64,000 nucleotides of DNA from JAMLIN01 sp964509685 (GTDB taxonomy: Bacteria; Pseudomonadota; Gammaproteobacteria; Burkholderiales; Burkholderiaceae_E): contig CAZDYQ010000005.1 in NCBI GenBank assembly GCA_964509685.1, positions 1-64,000 on the forward strand. The letters are read 5' to 3'. Numbering within the stretch: position 1 is the first letter of the stretch; every line of letters begins with the position of its first letter. This document shows, piece by piece, positions 27,486 to 36,371 of the stretch. Below the pieces are notes generated by a model, which worked only from the letters and a program-made list of their open reading frames with translations, was not told where the DNA came from and made no database searches. The position numbers were made by a program, and so were the translations under genes.

Positions 27486-27872
27486 TCAGGCGATCAGGGC
27501 GCCCCTTTCGGCGAGCAGCTCGCGCAGGAGCGAACGATGGCACCTGCCCTCGTCCTCGCAGTAGCAGCCGACGGCGAAGTCCGTGTGCCGGGACAGCGTC
27601 GCGAGCAGGTCGAGCGAGCGGCTCGCGTGCGGCGCCTTCATCTCGGCACGGTAGCGCCGGGCGAATCGCCTCCAGCCATCCTCGCCCGGGTCCGCCTTGA
27701 GCAGGGCGATGGTCTCCTGGCTCGGCGCCAGGTCCGGGAACCACACGTCGTACCAGTCGTCCGCCGCGATGCGCGCCTTCGGGACCCCGCGGGGCGGACG
27801 CCGCACCGTGCCGATGCGCGGCCCCTCGCCGGGCTGCCGGGGGGTGCCGAAACGAACGATCCTGACCGCCAT
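27486..27872 (-). CDS. DUF488 family protein
   Basis: A 128-aa protein of the DUF488 family, recognised by VRIVRFGTPRQPGEGPRIGT, WYDVWFPDLAPSQE (residues 40-53), RRYRAEMK and the conserved CYCEDEGRCHRSLLRELL with its Cys pair and His (102-119). The fold is a small Rossmann-like domain, and no reaction is established. It lies 52 nt downstream of the carbonic anhydrase gene on the same strand. Confidence 0.88.
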   Translation of the reverse strand: MAVRIVRFGTPRQPGEGPRIGTVRRPPRGVPKARIAADDWYDVWFPDLAPSQETIALLKADPGEDGWRRFARRYRAEMKAPHASRSLDLLATLSRHTDFAVGCYCEDEGRCHRSLLRELLAERGALIA

Positions 27873-27924
27873 CGTGCCCTCCTCGCGTCCCTCCGATTCT
27901 CCCCCGCTTCCCGTCTACGCGCCC

Positions 27925-28556
<632 letters not shown>

Positions 28557-28560
<4 letters not shown>

Positions 28561-29351
28561 GCGCCTGCTTCCCTCGGGGCCGGCGGGGCGTCCGGGGAGA
28601 GGAAGCCGTCGGCCCGGTACGTGATCACCAGCGTGTCCCGCCAGCCGGGCCCGTCGCCATCCGGCTGGATCGGGGTGGTCTCGTGGATCACTTTCGCGTC
28701 GTCGATCAGCAGCGCGCTCCAGGGCTCCGTGACCGTGAAACGCAGGCCCCGCGGGCCGTGGGCCTCGAATACCCGGGATTCGCCGCCCCGGATGTTCTGG
28801 CGCCCGACCATCAGGACCGCCACGAAATGGACGCCGTCGCGATGCGCGCCCTCGGGCGTGGGACGCCCGATGCCGCCGGTGGTGTCGATCCGGAACTGGT
28901 GCGCCTCCACGTACCAGCGGGGCACCGGACGCAGCTGGGCGAATAGCCGGCCGAGACCGACGATGGCGGCCGTCCAGCCGGCACTGCCCTCGACGGCGGG
29001 CTCGATCGGCTCGAACCAGCGCTCGAACCCGCCGTGCAGGGCGTTGTAGTCCACGGGCTGCCAGTGGGCACGGCGGGCGGGACACCGGATGCGGCCGTCG
29101 GGCAGTTCGAGGACGTAGGAACCGTGGCGCCGGCGGCGGTAGCGGCCGCCGTCACGCAGGTAGCCGTCGGGGGGGAGGCGGTCCCAGCTCGGGCGCAGCT
29201 CCTCGAGCCGGACGGGCTCGATTCCGAGCAGGCCCGCCAGCGCGGACGAGCCGAGCCGGGCGAAGCCCTCCTCGCGCAGCGCAGCGAGCGCACCGGCCGA
29301 CCCGCCGACGGCCTGGGCGGCGGTCCCCGGGTCCTGCAGCGCTTCGCCCAT
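28557..29351 (-). CDS. 2OG-Fe(II) dioxygenase family protein (BsmA-like)
   Basis: A 264-aa protein of the 2OG-Fe dioxygenase family that includes BsmA. Iron ligands fit His170 and Asp172 in GAHRDGVHF and His223 in VIHETTPIQ; the 2-oxoglutarate-binding Arg fits Arg238 in WRDTLVITYR. Such enzymes hydroxylate small molecules or amino acids, and the substrate here is unknown. The gene starts 6 nt before the ClpP-like stop and its own end overlaps the carbonic anhydrase start by 4 nt. A reaction that releases CO2 next to a carbonic anhydrase is a suggestive arrangement but unproved. Confidence 0.85.
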
Positions 29352-29357
29352 CGCGGA

Positions 29358-29966
29358 TCAGCCGAGGTCCGACTGGCGATGCACGATTCGCGAGACGAGT
29401 CCGTATTCGATCGATTCCTCGGCGCTCATCCAGTAGTCGCGGTCGATGTCGGCACGTACCTTCTCGAGCGGCTGCCCGGTGCGCTCCGCGATGACCGCGG
29501 CGATCCGCTCGCGGATCTTGAGGATCTCGCGCGCCTGGATCGCGATGTCCGCCGCCCGGCCGCCCGCACCGCCCGCCGGCTGGTGGATCATGAACCGGGT
29601 ATTGGGCAGGCAGAGCCGACGCTCGCGCGGGGGCGCCAGGAAGATGTGCGCGGCGGCGCTCGCGACCCAGCCCGCGCCCACGGTCACCACCGGTGCGCGG
29701 ACGAAGCCGATCATGTCGTGGATCGCGTCGCCCGATTCGACGTGCCCGCCGGGAGAGGAGATCAGCATCGTGATCGGTGCGTCGGACTCGGCGGACAGCG
29801 CGAGCAGGCGGCGACAGACCGCATGGGCGAGCTTGTCGTTGATCTCGCCGAACAACAGGATGTAGCGGGACCTGAAGATCAGCTGGTCTTCGAGATGCTG
29901 GGGCCCGGCCGTGGCCGGACCGTCCTTGTCCTTGTCTTCGTCTTTCATCTGGAACGGGAACTGCAT
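29358..29966 (-). CDS. ClpP-like serine protease subunit
   Basis: A 202-aa ClpP-family protein. The catalytic triad is present: Ser103 in GWVASAAAHIF, His128 in FMIHQPAGG and Asp177 in DIDRDYWMSAEE. The Ser motif differs from canonical ClpP (ASMGA), the insertion APPRERR follows it, and there is an acidic N-terminal extension (MKDEDKDKD). No ClpX or ClpA gene is adjacent. It probably represents the second, stand-alone ClpP type seen in some betaproteobacteria, with an unknown unfoldase partner. GGAG lies about 8 nt before the ATG. It heads the operon with the dioxygenase and carbonic anhydrase genes. Confidence 0.85.
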   Translation of the reverse strand: MQFPFQMKDEDKDKDGPATAGPQHLEDQLIFRSRYILLFGEINDKLAHAVCRRLLALSAESDAPITMLISSPGGHVESGDAIHDMIGFVRAPVVTVGAGWVASAAAHIFLAPPRERRLCLPNTRFMIHQPAGGAGGRAADIAIQAREILKIRERIAAVIAERTGQPLEKVRADIDRDYWMSAEESIEYGLVSRIVHRQSDLG

Positions 29967-30109
29967 CGAGGGTCTCCGGCAGCGGGCGGACGACAGCGCC
30001 GGGCAAGGGGAAACCCGTCGGTCGGCGATCGCGAAAACCAGAGCTTAGCGCAAACGCGGCACTCGCCCGGCAACGACCGCCGCGCGCCCATGGACTCGCC
30101 GCCGCCGGC

Positions 30110-30868
30110 TCAGCGGCGCGAGAGCAGCCGCGCCACCGTCGCCTGCACGGTCACGGCCACGCCGATGGCGGCGAGGAAGGCCCCGGCGAGGCCGATGCGA
30201 GGCAACAGCAGCGCGAGCGTGATGAAGAAGCCGCAGAAGGCATAGAGGCCATAGGCCATGCCGCGAAAGAGCTGCGCGACCTGGCTGGAGCCCGCCTGGT
30301 GATGGGTGAAGATGCCGAGCACGAGCGTGATCACCGGGAACGCCGTGAGCAGCCCGCTCCAGGCCTCGCCGACGCGCGACGCCACCGCGGTCACCAGCAG
30401 GGTGAGCAGCGCGCCCGCCAGCATGCGGATCGGGAGGTCGAATCGCGGCGGGGCGGCCGGCGGGCGGGTGCTCCCCTGGGGCCGCGGCATCAGGCTCGGG
30501 GTGGCGAACAGGGAAGCGAAGGCCATGGCCGCCGCGAGCTCGATCCGGCTCGGCAGGCTCGCGATGGCCGTCGCGACCAGGCCCCAGGCGAGCAGGGAGC
30601 AGGCGAGCGCGCCGGGCCAGGCGAAGCGGCGGCTCGCCCATGCATAGGCGAGGAAGAAGACGAGCAGCGCCGTGACGGCGCCGACGGCACCGACCGCGGC
30701 CCGGGCGCCGAAGACGACACCCTGCTCCACCGTGAGGAACATCGCGATGGGGCCAGCGACGACGGGCATCGCCGCGAACATGCCGGCGATCCGCGCTCCC
30801 CATCGCCTTCCGATCATCGTGACGCAGGCGATGAGCAGCGGCACCAGCGTCAGCTTGATGACGAGCAT
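30110..30868 (-). CDS. Polytopic inner-membrane protein, unknown
   Basis: A 252-aa protein with about eight hydrophobic helices starting at MLVIKLTLVPLLIACVTMIG. Conserved-looking loops are WGARIAGMFAAMPVVAGPIA (residues 22-41) and EAWSGLLTAFPVITLVLGI. The internal similarity between these two AMPV/AFPV segments suggests an inverted or direct repeat of two halves. I do not recognise the transporter family. The ATG at 30868 puts the first helix at the N-terminus; a longer ORF upstream lacks membrane character. It is divergent from the CsbD gene and 143 nt before the ClpP-like gene. Confidence 0.7.
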   Translation of the reverse strand: MLVIKLTLVPLLIACVTMIGRRWGARIAGMFAAMPVVAGPIAMFLTVEQGVVFGARAAVGAVGAVTALLVFFLAYAWASRRFAWPGALACSLLAWGLVATAIASLPSRIELAAAMAFASLFATPSLMPRPQGSTRPPAAPPRFDLPIRMLAGALLTLLVTAVASRVGEAWSGLLTAFPVITLVLGIFTHHQAGSSQVAQLFRGMAYGLYAFCGFFITLALLLPRIGLAGAFLAAIGVAVTVQATVARLLSRR

Positions 30869-30981
30869 GGGCAACCTGGATCCGCAATCCGCCATTGTGC
30901 CCGGTTCGGCTCCCGGCTCGGGCATGTCGATTGCAATCCTGCCGTACCGCCCCATGGGGCCTGTCACGAAAGGAGTGCGAG

Positions 30982-31185
30982 ATGAATCGCGATCGAATGG
31001 AAGGCAACTGGAAGCAGCTCAAGGGCAAGGTCCGCGAACAGTGGGGCAAGCTCACCGACGACGAGATCGACCAGATCGCGGGCAAGCGCGATCAGCTCAT
31101 CGGCCGCATCCAGGAAAGCTATGGGATCGCGCGCGACGAGGCCGAGCGGCAGGTCGCCGACTGGGAATCGCGCCAGCCCCACTGA
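30982..31185 (+). CDS. CsbD family stress protein
   Basis: A 67-aa hydrophilic protein with the CsbD signature MNRDRMEGNWKQLKGKVREQ, WGKLTDDEIDQIAGKRDQL. These small, highly charged proteins are induced by general stress in many bacteria, and no biochemical role is known. AAGGAG lies 7 nt before the ATG, which fixes the start. It is divergent from the polytopic membrane protein gene and convergent with the carboxylase gene, 16 nt from its stop. Confidence 0.93.
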   Translation: MNRDRMEGNWKQLKGKVREQWGKLTDDEIDQIAGKRDQLIGRIQESYGIARDEAERQVADWESRQPH

Positions 31186-31201
31186 AAAGGAGCAATCGGG
31201 C

Positions 31202-34200
31202 TTACCAGGCGTCGATACACGGGCGCTTGCGGCCCTCTCGCGGCAAGGGCGCCGGCACGGCGTTCAGACCCGCGAGCACCCATTGACGCGTCCGCTCGGG
31301 ATCGATCACCGCATCGATCTCGAGCACCGACGCGATCGACGTGGCCTTTCCGTTCTCGTAGAGCCTGGCCACCATGGCCTCGTACCAGGCCTGGCGCTCC
31401 GCCGGGTCCTCGATGGCTTCCAGTTCCTTCCGGTAGCCCAGCTTCACGTAGCCCTCCAGCCCCATCCCGCCGAATTCGCCGGTCGGCCACGCGATCGTGA
31501 AGGTCGAATCGTGGAAGCCGCCCGCTGCCATCGCCTGGGCGCCCAGGCCATAGCCCTTGCGCAGCACGACGGTAAAGAAGGGCACCGTCAGGCTCGCCCC
31601 CATCAGGAACATCCGGCAGACATGGCGCACGATCGCGGTCTTCTCCGCCTCGGGCCCGACCATGAAGCCCGGTGTGTCGCACAGCGACAGTATCGGGATG
31701 TCGTGCGCGTCGCACAGCTGCATGAATCGCGCCGCCTTGTCGCCGGCGGGCGCATCGATGGCGCCGCCGAGATGCTTCGGGTTGTTGGCGATCAGGCCGA
31801 AGGGTCGGCCTTCGATCCGGATGAACGCGGTGACGATGCCCACGCCGAAGTCGCGCCGCAGCTCCAGCACCGAGCCCTCGTCGGCCAGGATCTCTATCAC
31901 GTCGCGAATCTCGTAGATGCGCAGGCGGTTCTCCGGGATCACGTGGCGCAGCCGCCGCTGGTCCGCGCAGCGCCAGTCGTCGATCGCGCCCTGGAAGTAC
32001 GACAGGTACTTGCGCGCCACGTCCGTGGCCTCGACCTCGTCCTCGACCAGCACGTCGATCACGCCATTCGGCGCCATCACGCTGGTGGGCCCGACCTCGT
32101 CGGGATGATAGACGCCGAGGCCGCCACCCTCGATCATCGCGGGCCCGCCCATGCCGATCGATGCATTGCGCGTGGCGATGATCACGTCGCAGCATCCGAG
32201 CAGCGCGGCATTGCCGGCGAAGCACCGGCCCGATACGACGCCCACCAGCGGCACGAGGCCGGACAGTCGGGCGAAGCCCGAGAACGTGGTGTTGTCCAGG
32301 CCCGTCAGGCCCGTCCGATCGGTATCGCCCGGCCGTCCGCCGCCACCCTCGGCGTAGAGCACGAGGGGCAGGCGCCATTTCGCCGCGAGCTCGAACATCC
32401 GGTCCTGCTTCTTGTGGTTCATCTTGCCCTGCGTGCCGGCCAGCACGGTGTAGTCGTAGATGACCACCATCGCGCGGGCGCGCCCGGGCCCGAAGCGGTC
32501 CGCGTTGATCGTGGCGAGGCCAGCGATGACGCCGTCGGCGGGCGTGTTCGCGATCAGGTCGTCGAGGGGTCGACGGGCCCGCTGCGCCGCCACGGCGAGC
32601 GCGCCGTACTCGATGAAGCTGCCCTCGTCGCAGAGCTGCGCCAGGTTCTCGCGCGCGGTGCGTTGCCCCGTGGCCCGTCGTCGCGCCACCGCCTTCGGGC
32701 GGTTCTCGTCGAGGGTGTAGCCGATCCGCTCGAAGAGTTCCGCGAGGTCGGGACGGATGTGGTCCGGGTTCACCTCCCGCGCGGCCGCCTGCGCCACGCC
32801 GGCGACTTCCGCCGGTTCCAGCTGCAGCAGCGGCTCGCCTTCCATCAGGGTGTCTCCCTCGCTCGCCGTCACCGATCGCACGATACCGGCCCATGGAGCC
32901 GCGACGACATGTTCCATCTTCATCGCCTCCAGGATCGCGAGCGGCTCGCCCGCCCGGACCTCCCGGCCCGGCTCGACCGCGATCGAGACCACGGTGCCCT
33001 GGAGCGGCGCGACCACCGTCTCGTCGTTCACCTCGCGCGCGCGCCCGTCAGGCCGCCCTTTTCTTCCCGCGCCGGCATCCGCGTCGGTCGTGAAGTAGAG
33101 CCGGGCCTGCCGTTCCTCGCGGGCAAGCAGCTCGGCGGCATGTTCGTCCACGAAGCGCGTCGTCACCTCGTTGGTGGCGACCTTCGGATGGCCGAGCAGC
33201 GCCTCGAGGAAGCCGAGGTTGGTCCGCACGCCCTCGATGCGGAACTCGCGCAGCGCGCGACGCGCGCGCGCGAGCGCATCGGCATAGGCCGGCGACGGGC
33301 TGTGCACCACGAGCTTGGCGAGCAGCGAATCGTAGGCGGCGCTCGTCCGGTAGCCGGCATAGCCGAAGGTGTCGACCCGGACGCCGGGCCCGGTGGGCGG
33401 GTCGAAGGCCTCCAGCACCCCGCCCTCGGGCCGGGCATTGCCCTCGGCGTCCATGGTCTCCATGTTGATCCGCAGCTGGATCGCATGCCCGCGCGGCCTG
33501 CCGATCCGGTCCTGCCCGATGCCGAGGCTCGCCAGCGTCGCGCCGCCGGCGATCGCGAGCTGCGTTCGCACCAGGTCGATGCCGAGCACCTCCTCGGTCA
33601 CGGTGTGCTCCACCTGCAGGCGCGGGTTCGCCTCGATGAAGGCGAAGGCCTCGGGCGCGTCCTCGTCGGCCTGCGCATCGACCAGGAACTCGAAGGTGCC
33701 GAGGTTGTCGTAGCGCGCGGCGCGGGCGAGCCGGACGGCCGCCTCGACGATGCGCCCGCGCAGGCGGTCTCCCAGCGAAGGGCTGGGCGCGATCTCGACC
33801 AGCTTCTGGTGCCGACGCTGCACCGTGCATTCGCGCTCCCAGAGATGAACGACAGCTCCCGCGGCATCACCCACGACCTGCACCTCGACATGACGGGCCG
33901 CGCGCACCAGGCGCTCGACATAGACCTCGTCGCTGCCGAAGGCCGCGCGCGCTTCCGACCGGCAGCGCGCATAGGCTTCCTCGAGATCCGCTTCGTCGAA
34001 AACCGGGCGCATGCCGCGGCCCCCGCCGCCGGCCACCGCCTTGATCATCATCGCGCCTCCCGGGCCGAGGTCGCGCAGGAAGTCGCGCGCCTCGGCGAGG
34101 CTTACCGGCCCGGCGCTGCCCGCGACCAGCGGCAGGCCCTGCTCCCTTGCGAGCCCCCTCGCCTGCACCTTGTCCCCGAAGAGCGAAAGCGCATGGACCC

Positions 34201-34516
34201 CGGGACCGACGAAGCGGATGCCCTCCTTTGCGCACCGCCTGGCGAGCTCTGCGTTCTCGCTCAGGAAGCCGTAGCCGGGATGCAGCGCGTCGCAGTCGTT
34301 CTCCAGCGCGGCCTCGACGATCGCATCGATGTCGAGGTAGGCCCGCGCCCCGCGGCCGGGCAGCCGGTGCGTCGCGTCGGCGTGCCGCAGGTGCAAAGAG
34401 GCGGCATCGTCGTCCGGATGGACCGCGACGGTGGCGAGCCCGGATTCGGCGGCCGCCCGCGCGATGCGGATGGCGACCTCGCCCCGGTTGGCGATGAGGA
34501 GTCGGCGGATAGTCAT
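31202..34516 (-). CDS. Single-chain biotin-dependent acyl-CoA carboxylase
   Basis: An 1104-aa protein carrying all carboxylase parts in one chain. Residues 1-450 are biotin carboxylase (LLIANRGEVAIRIARAA, ATP-grasp GGGGRGM at 163-169, FIEANPRLQVEHTVTE at 293-308). Residues 500-570 are the biotin carrier domain with Lys533 in EAMKMEH. Residues 610-1100 are the carboxyltransferase (GYGLGAQAMAAGG, WPTGEFGGMGLEG). This architecture is that of the single-polypeptide long-chain acyl-CoA carboxylase (LCC) known from mycobacteria and Rhodopseudomonas, a homohexamer with broad acyl-CoA use. It is the last gene of the ABC-transporter operon, 46 nt after the permease gene, so the imported compound may enter metabolism by carboxylation of its CoA ester. 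Confidence 0.9.
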   Translation of the reverse strand: MTIRRLLIANRGEVAIRIARAAAESGLATVAVHPDDDAASLHLRHADATHRLPGRGARAYLDIDAIVEAALENDCDALHPGYGFLSENAELARRCAKEGIRFVGPGVHALSLFGDKVQARGLAREQGLPLVAGSAGPVSLAEARDFLRDLGPGGAMMIKAVAGGGGRGMRPVFDEADLEEAYARCRSEARAAFGSDEVYVERLVRAARHVEVQVVGDAAGAVVHLWERECTVQRRHQKLVEIAPSPSLGDRLRGRIVEAAVRLARAARYDNLGTFEFLVDAQADEDAPEAFAFIEANPRLQVEHTVTEEVLGIDLVRTQLAIAGGATLASLGIGQDRIGRPRGHAIQLRINMETMDAEGNARPEGGVLEAFDPPTGPGVRVDTFGYAGYRTSAAYDSLLAKLVVHSPSPAYADALARARRALREFRIEGVRTNLGFLEALLGHPKVATNEVTTRFVDEHAAELLAREERQARLYFTTDADAGAGRKGRPDGRAREVNDETVVAPLQGTVVSIAVEPGREVRAGEPLAILEAMKMEHVVAAPWAGIVRSVTASEGDTLMEGEPLLQLEPAEVAGVAQAAAREVNPDHIRPDLAELFERIGYTLDENRPKAVARRRATGQRTARENLAQLCDEGSFIEYGALAVAAQRARRPLDDLIANTPADGVIAGLATINADRFGPGRARAMVVIYDYTVLAGTQGKMNHKKQDRMFELAAKWRLPLVLYAEGGGGRPGDTDRTGLTGLDNTTFSGFARLSGLVPLVGVVSGRCFAGNAALLGCCDVIIATRNASIGMGGPAMIEGGGLGVYHPDEVGPTSVMAPNGVIDVLVEDEVEATDVARKYLSYFQGAIDDWRCADQRRLRHVIPENRLRIYEIRDVIEILADEGSVLELRRDFGVGIVTAFIRIEGRPFGLIANNPKHLGGAIDAPAGDKAARFMQLCDAHDIPILSLCDTPGFMVGPEAEKTAIVRHVCRMFLMGASLTVPFFTVVLRKGYGLGAQAMAAGGFHDSTFTIAWPTGEFGGMGLEGYVKLGYRKELEAIEDPAERQAWYEAMVARLYENGKATSIASVLEIDAVIDPERTRQWVLAGLNAVPAPLPREGRKRPCIDAW

Positions 34517-34562
34517 CGTTCGTCCTGCTGTGCCGGCCGCGGCGCGGCCAGCGTGGATGGCT

Positions 34563-35396
34563 TCAGGTCTTCATGGTGGGATCGAGCGCCGCCCGCAGAG
34601 ATTCGCCCAGCGTGTTGAACGCGAGCGCCGTGAGGAGGATGGCGAGGCCTGGCGGGTACATCTGCTCGGGCGCGATCTCCATGCTCTGGTAGGCACGCGC
34701 GAGCATGGCGCCCCAGCTCGGGTCCGGCGGCTGGATGCCCAGCCCGAGGAAGCTGAGGCTCGCCTCGGCCAGCAGCGCAGCGGCGAGCAGCAGGGTCACC
34801 TGCACGATCACCGGCTGCACCGTGTTCGGCAGGACGTGGCGCCACAGGATGCGGCCCGTGCCGGCGCCGAAGCAGCGGGCCGCGTCCACGTACAGCTCCT
34901 GGCGCACCACCAGGGTGCGCGCGCGGACGATGCGCGCGAGCTGCGGGCTGAAGACGATGCCCACCGAGATCATCGCATTGGTCATGCCGATGCCGAGCGC
35001 ACCGGTCACGGCGATGGCGAGCACGATGGCCGGGAAGGACAGGAGGGTATCGATGATGCGGCTGATGACGTCATCCACCCAGCCGCCCGCATAGCCGGCG
35101 AGGAGGCCGACCGGCACGCCGATCAGCACCGCGACCCCGACCGCGAGGAAGCTCGCGTAGAGGGTGATGCCCGCGCCATGGAGCAGGCGGCTCAGGATGT
35201 CCCGGCCGAGGTCGTCGGTCCCGAGGGGATGGCCCGGGCCGGCGGGCGCGAGGATCATGTCGAAGTTCTGCTCGATCGGCGAATGCGGCGCGATCCAGGG
35301 CGCGGCCAGGGCGACGACGACCAGCAGGAGCAGGAAGCCGAGGCTGAGCGCGGCCTGGAGGTCGCGCGCCAGCCAGCGAAGGAAGCGCGACAGCAT
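34563..35396 (-). CDS. Peptide-type ABC transporter permease (DppC-like)
   Basis: A 277-aa inner-membrane permease with six predicted helices. DppC/OppC signs are HPLGTDDLGRDILSRLLHGA (residues 56-75), the EAA-loop segment YVDAARCFGAGTGRILWRHV and ASLSFLGLGIQPPDPSWG. It forms the translocation pore with the DppB-like protein. Its ATG overlaps the DppB-like stop by one base (TGATG). It is followed by the carboxylase gene after 46 nt. Confidence 0.92.
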   Translation of the reverse strand: MLSRFLRWLARDLQAALSLGFLLLLVVVALAAPWIAPHSPIEQNFDMILAPAGPGHPLGTDDLGRDILSRLLHGAGITLYASFLAVGVAVLIGVPVGLLAGYAGGWVDDVISRIIDTLLSFPAIVLAIAVTGALGIGMTNAMISVGIVFSPQLARIVRARTLVVRQELYVDAARCFGAGTGRILWRHVLPNTVQPVIVQVTLLLAAALLAEASLSFLGLGIQPPDPSWGAMLARAYQSMEIAPEQMYPPGLAILLTALAFNTLGESLRAALDPTMKT

Positions 35397-36355
35397 CAGC
35401 GGATCCTCGGATCGAGGACGGTGTAGAGCAGGTCCGTCACCAGGTTCACCGTGATCACGACCAGCACCATTACGAAGACCACGCCCTGGGCGACCGGCAG
35501 GTCACGAAACAGCGCCGCGTTGACGATGAGGCTGCCCATGCCCGGGATCGCGAACACCGCCTCGACCACGACGGTGGCGGCGAGCATCCGGTTGAACAGC
35601 AGGGAACACACCGTCAGCAGGTTGACGCTCACGTTCTTGAGGCCGTGCTTCCACAGGATGGACGCGGGCGTGAGTCCCTTGGCATGAAGGGTGCGGACCT
35701 GCGGCGACGACATCACCTCCACGAGGGAGCTGCGCAGCTGGCGGGAGACCTCCGACAGGCCGCCGGAGGCGAGCGCCAGCGCGGGCAGGAAGGCGTGCCA
35801 GATGGCCTGGGCCGGATCCTGCGCGAGCGGTACCGCGCCGGTCGCCGGGAACCAGCCGAACTCGAGCGAGAACCAGGCGACCAGGATCATCGCGAGCCAG
35901 AAGTTCGGCACCGCGATGCCGAGCGATCCGATCGAGGTCACGACCCGGTCCACGATGCCGTGCGGCCGGCTCGCGGCGAGGATCCCCAGCGGAATGCCGA
36001 AGAGGAGCGCGAAGCCCATCGCCATCACGACGATCAGCAGGGTGTTCGGGAAGCTGCGGGCGATCTGCACCGCGACCTCCTCGCCCGAGGCGAGCGAGCG
36101 CGACAGGTCGCCCTGCACCGCGTTCCACAGCCAGGACCCGTACTGCACGAGGAACGGCCGGTCGAGCCCGTAGATCTGCCGGATCTCGGCGATCCGCTCC
36201 TCCGTCGCGTTCTCGCCGGCAAGCGTGATCGCGATGTCGCCCGGCATCAGCTTGAGGATGCCGAAGACGATGAAGGTCGCGAGCACGACCACCGGCACCG
36301 CATGGAGCAGGCGGCGCCGGATCACCCGCAGGCGCGAGGCGGTCAGCATCGGCAT
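35396..36355 (-). CDS. Peptide-type ABC transporter permease (DppB-like)
   Basis: A 319-aa permease with six helices and DppB hallmarks: VVLATFIVFGILKLMPGD near the N-terminus, YGLDRPFLVQYGSWL (residues 59-73), the EAA segment VRTLHAKGLTPASILWKHGL and the end LLYTVLDPRIR. It pairs with the DppC-like permease. The gene sits 16 nt after the binding-protein stop, in the same operon. Confidence 0.92.
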   Translation of the reverse strand: MPMLTASRLRVIRRRLLHAVPVVVLATFIVFGILKLMPGDIAITLAGENATEERIAEIRQIYGLDRPFLVQYGSWLWNAVQGDLSRSLASGEEVAVQIARSFPNTLLIVVMAMGFALLFGIPLGILAASRPHGIVDRVVTSIGSLGIAVPNFWLAMILVAWFSLEFGWFPATGAVPLAQDPAQAIWHAFLPALALASGGLSEVSRQLRSSLVEVMSSPQVRTLHAKGLTPASILWKHGLKNVSVNLLTVCSLLFNRMLAATVVVEAVFAIPGMGSLIVNAALFRDLPVAQGVVFVMVLVVITVNLVTDLLYTVLDPRIR

Positions 36356-36371
36356 GTCCGGCCGGCCCCGC

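Noticed and set aside
27850..27860. GAACGATC half-site similar to the TetR operator
   Set aside because: Inside the DUF488 coding start, lacks the second arm.
34540..34556. GGCCGCG/CGCGGCC inverted repeat before the carboxylase
   Set aside because: One-base centre cannot form a hairpin loop and GC-only repeats are common by chance here.
31121..34618. Open frame of 1165 codons antisense to the carboxylase
   Set aside because: Shadow of a strongly supported gene; composition unlike a real protein.
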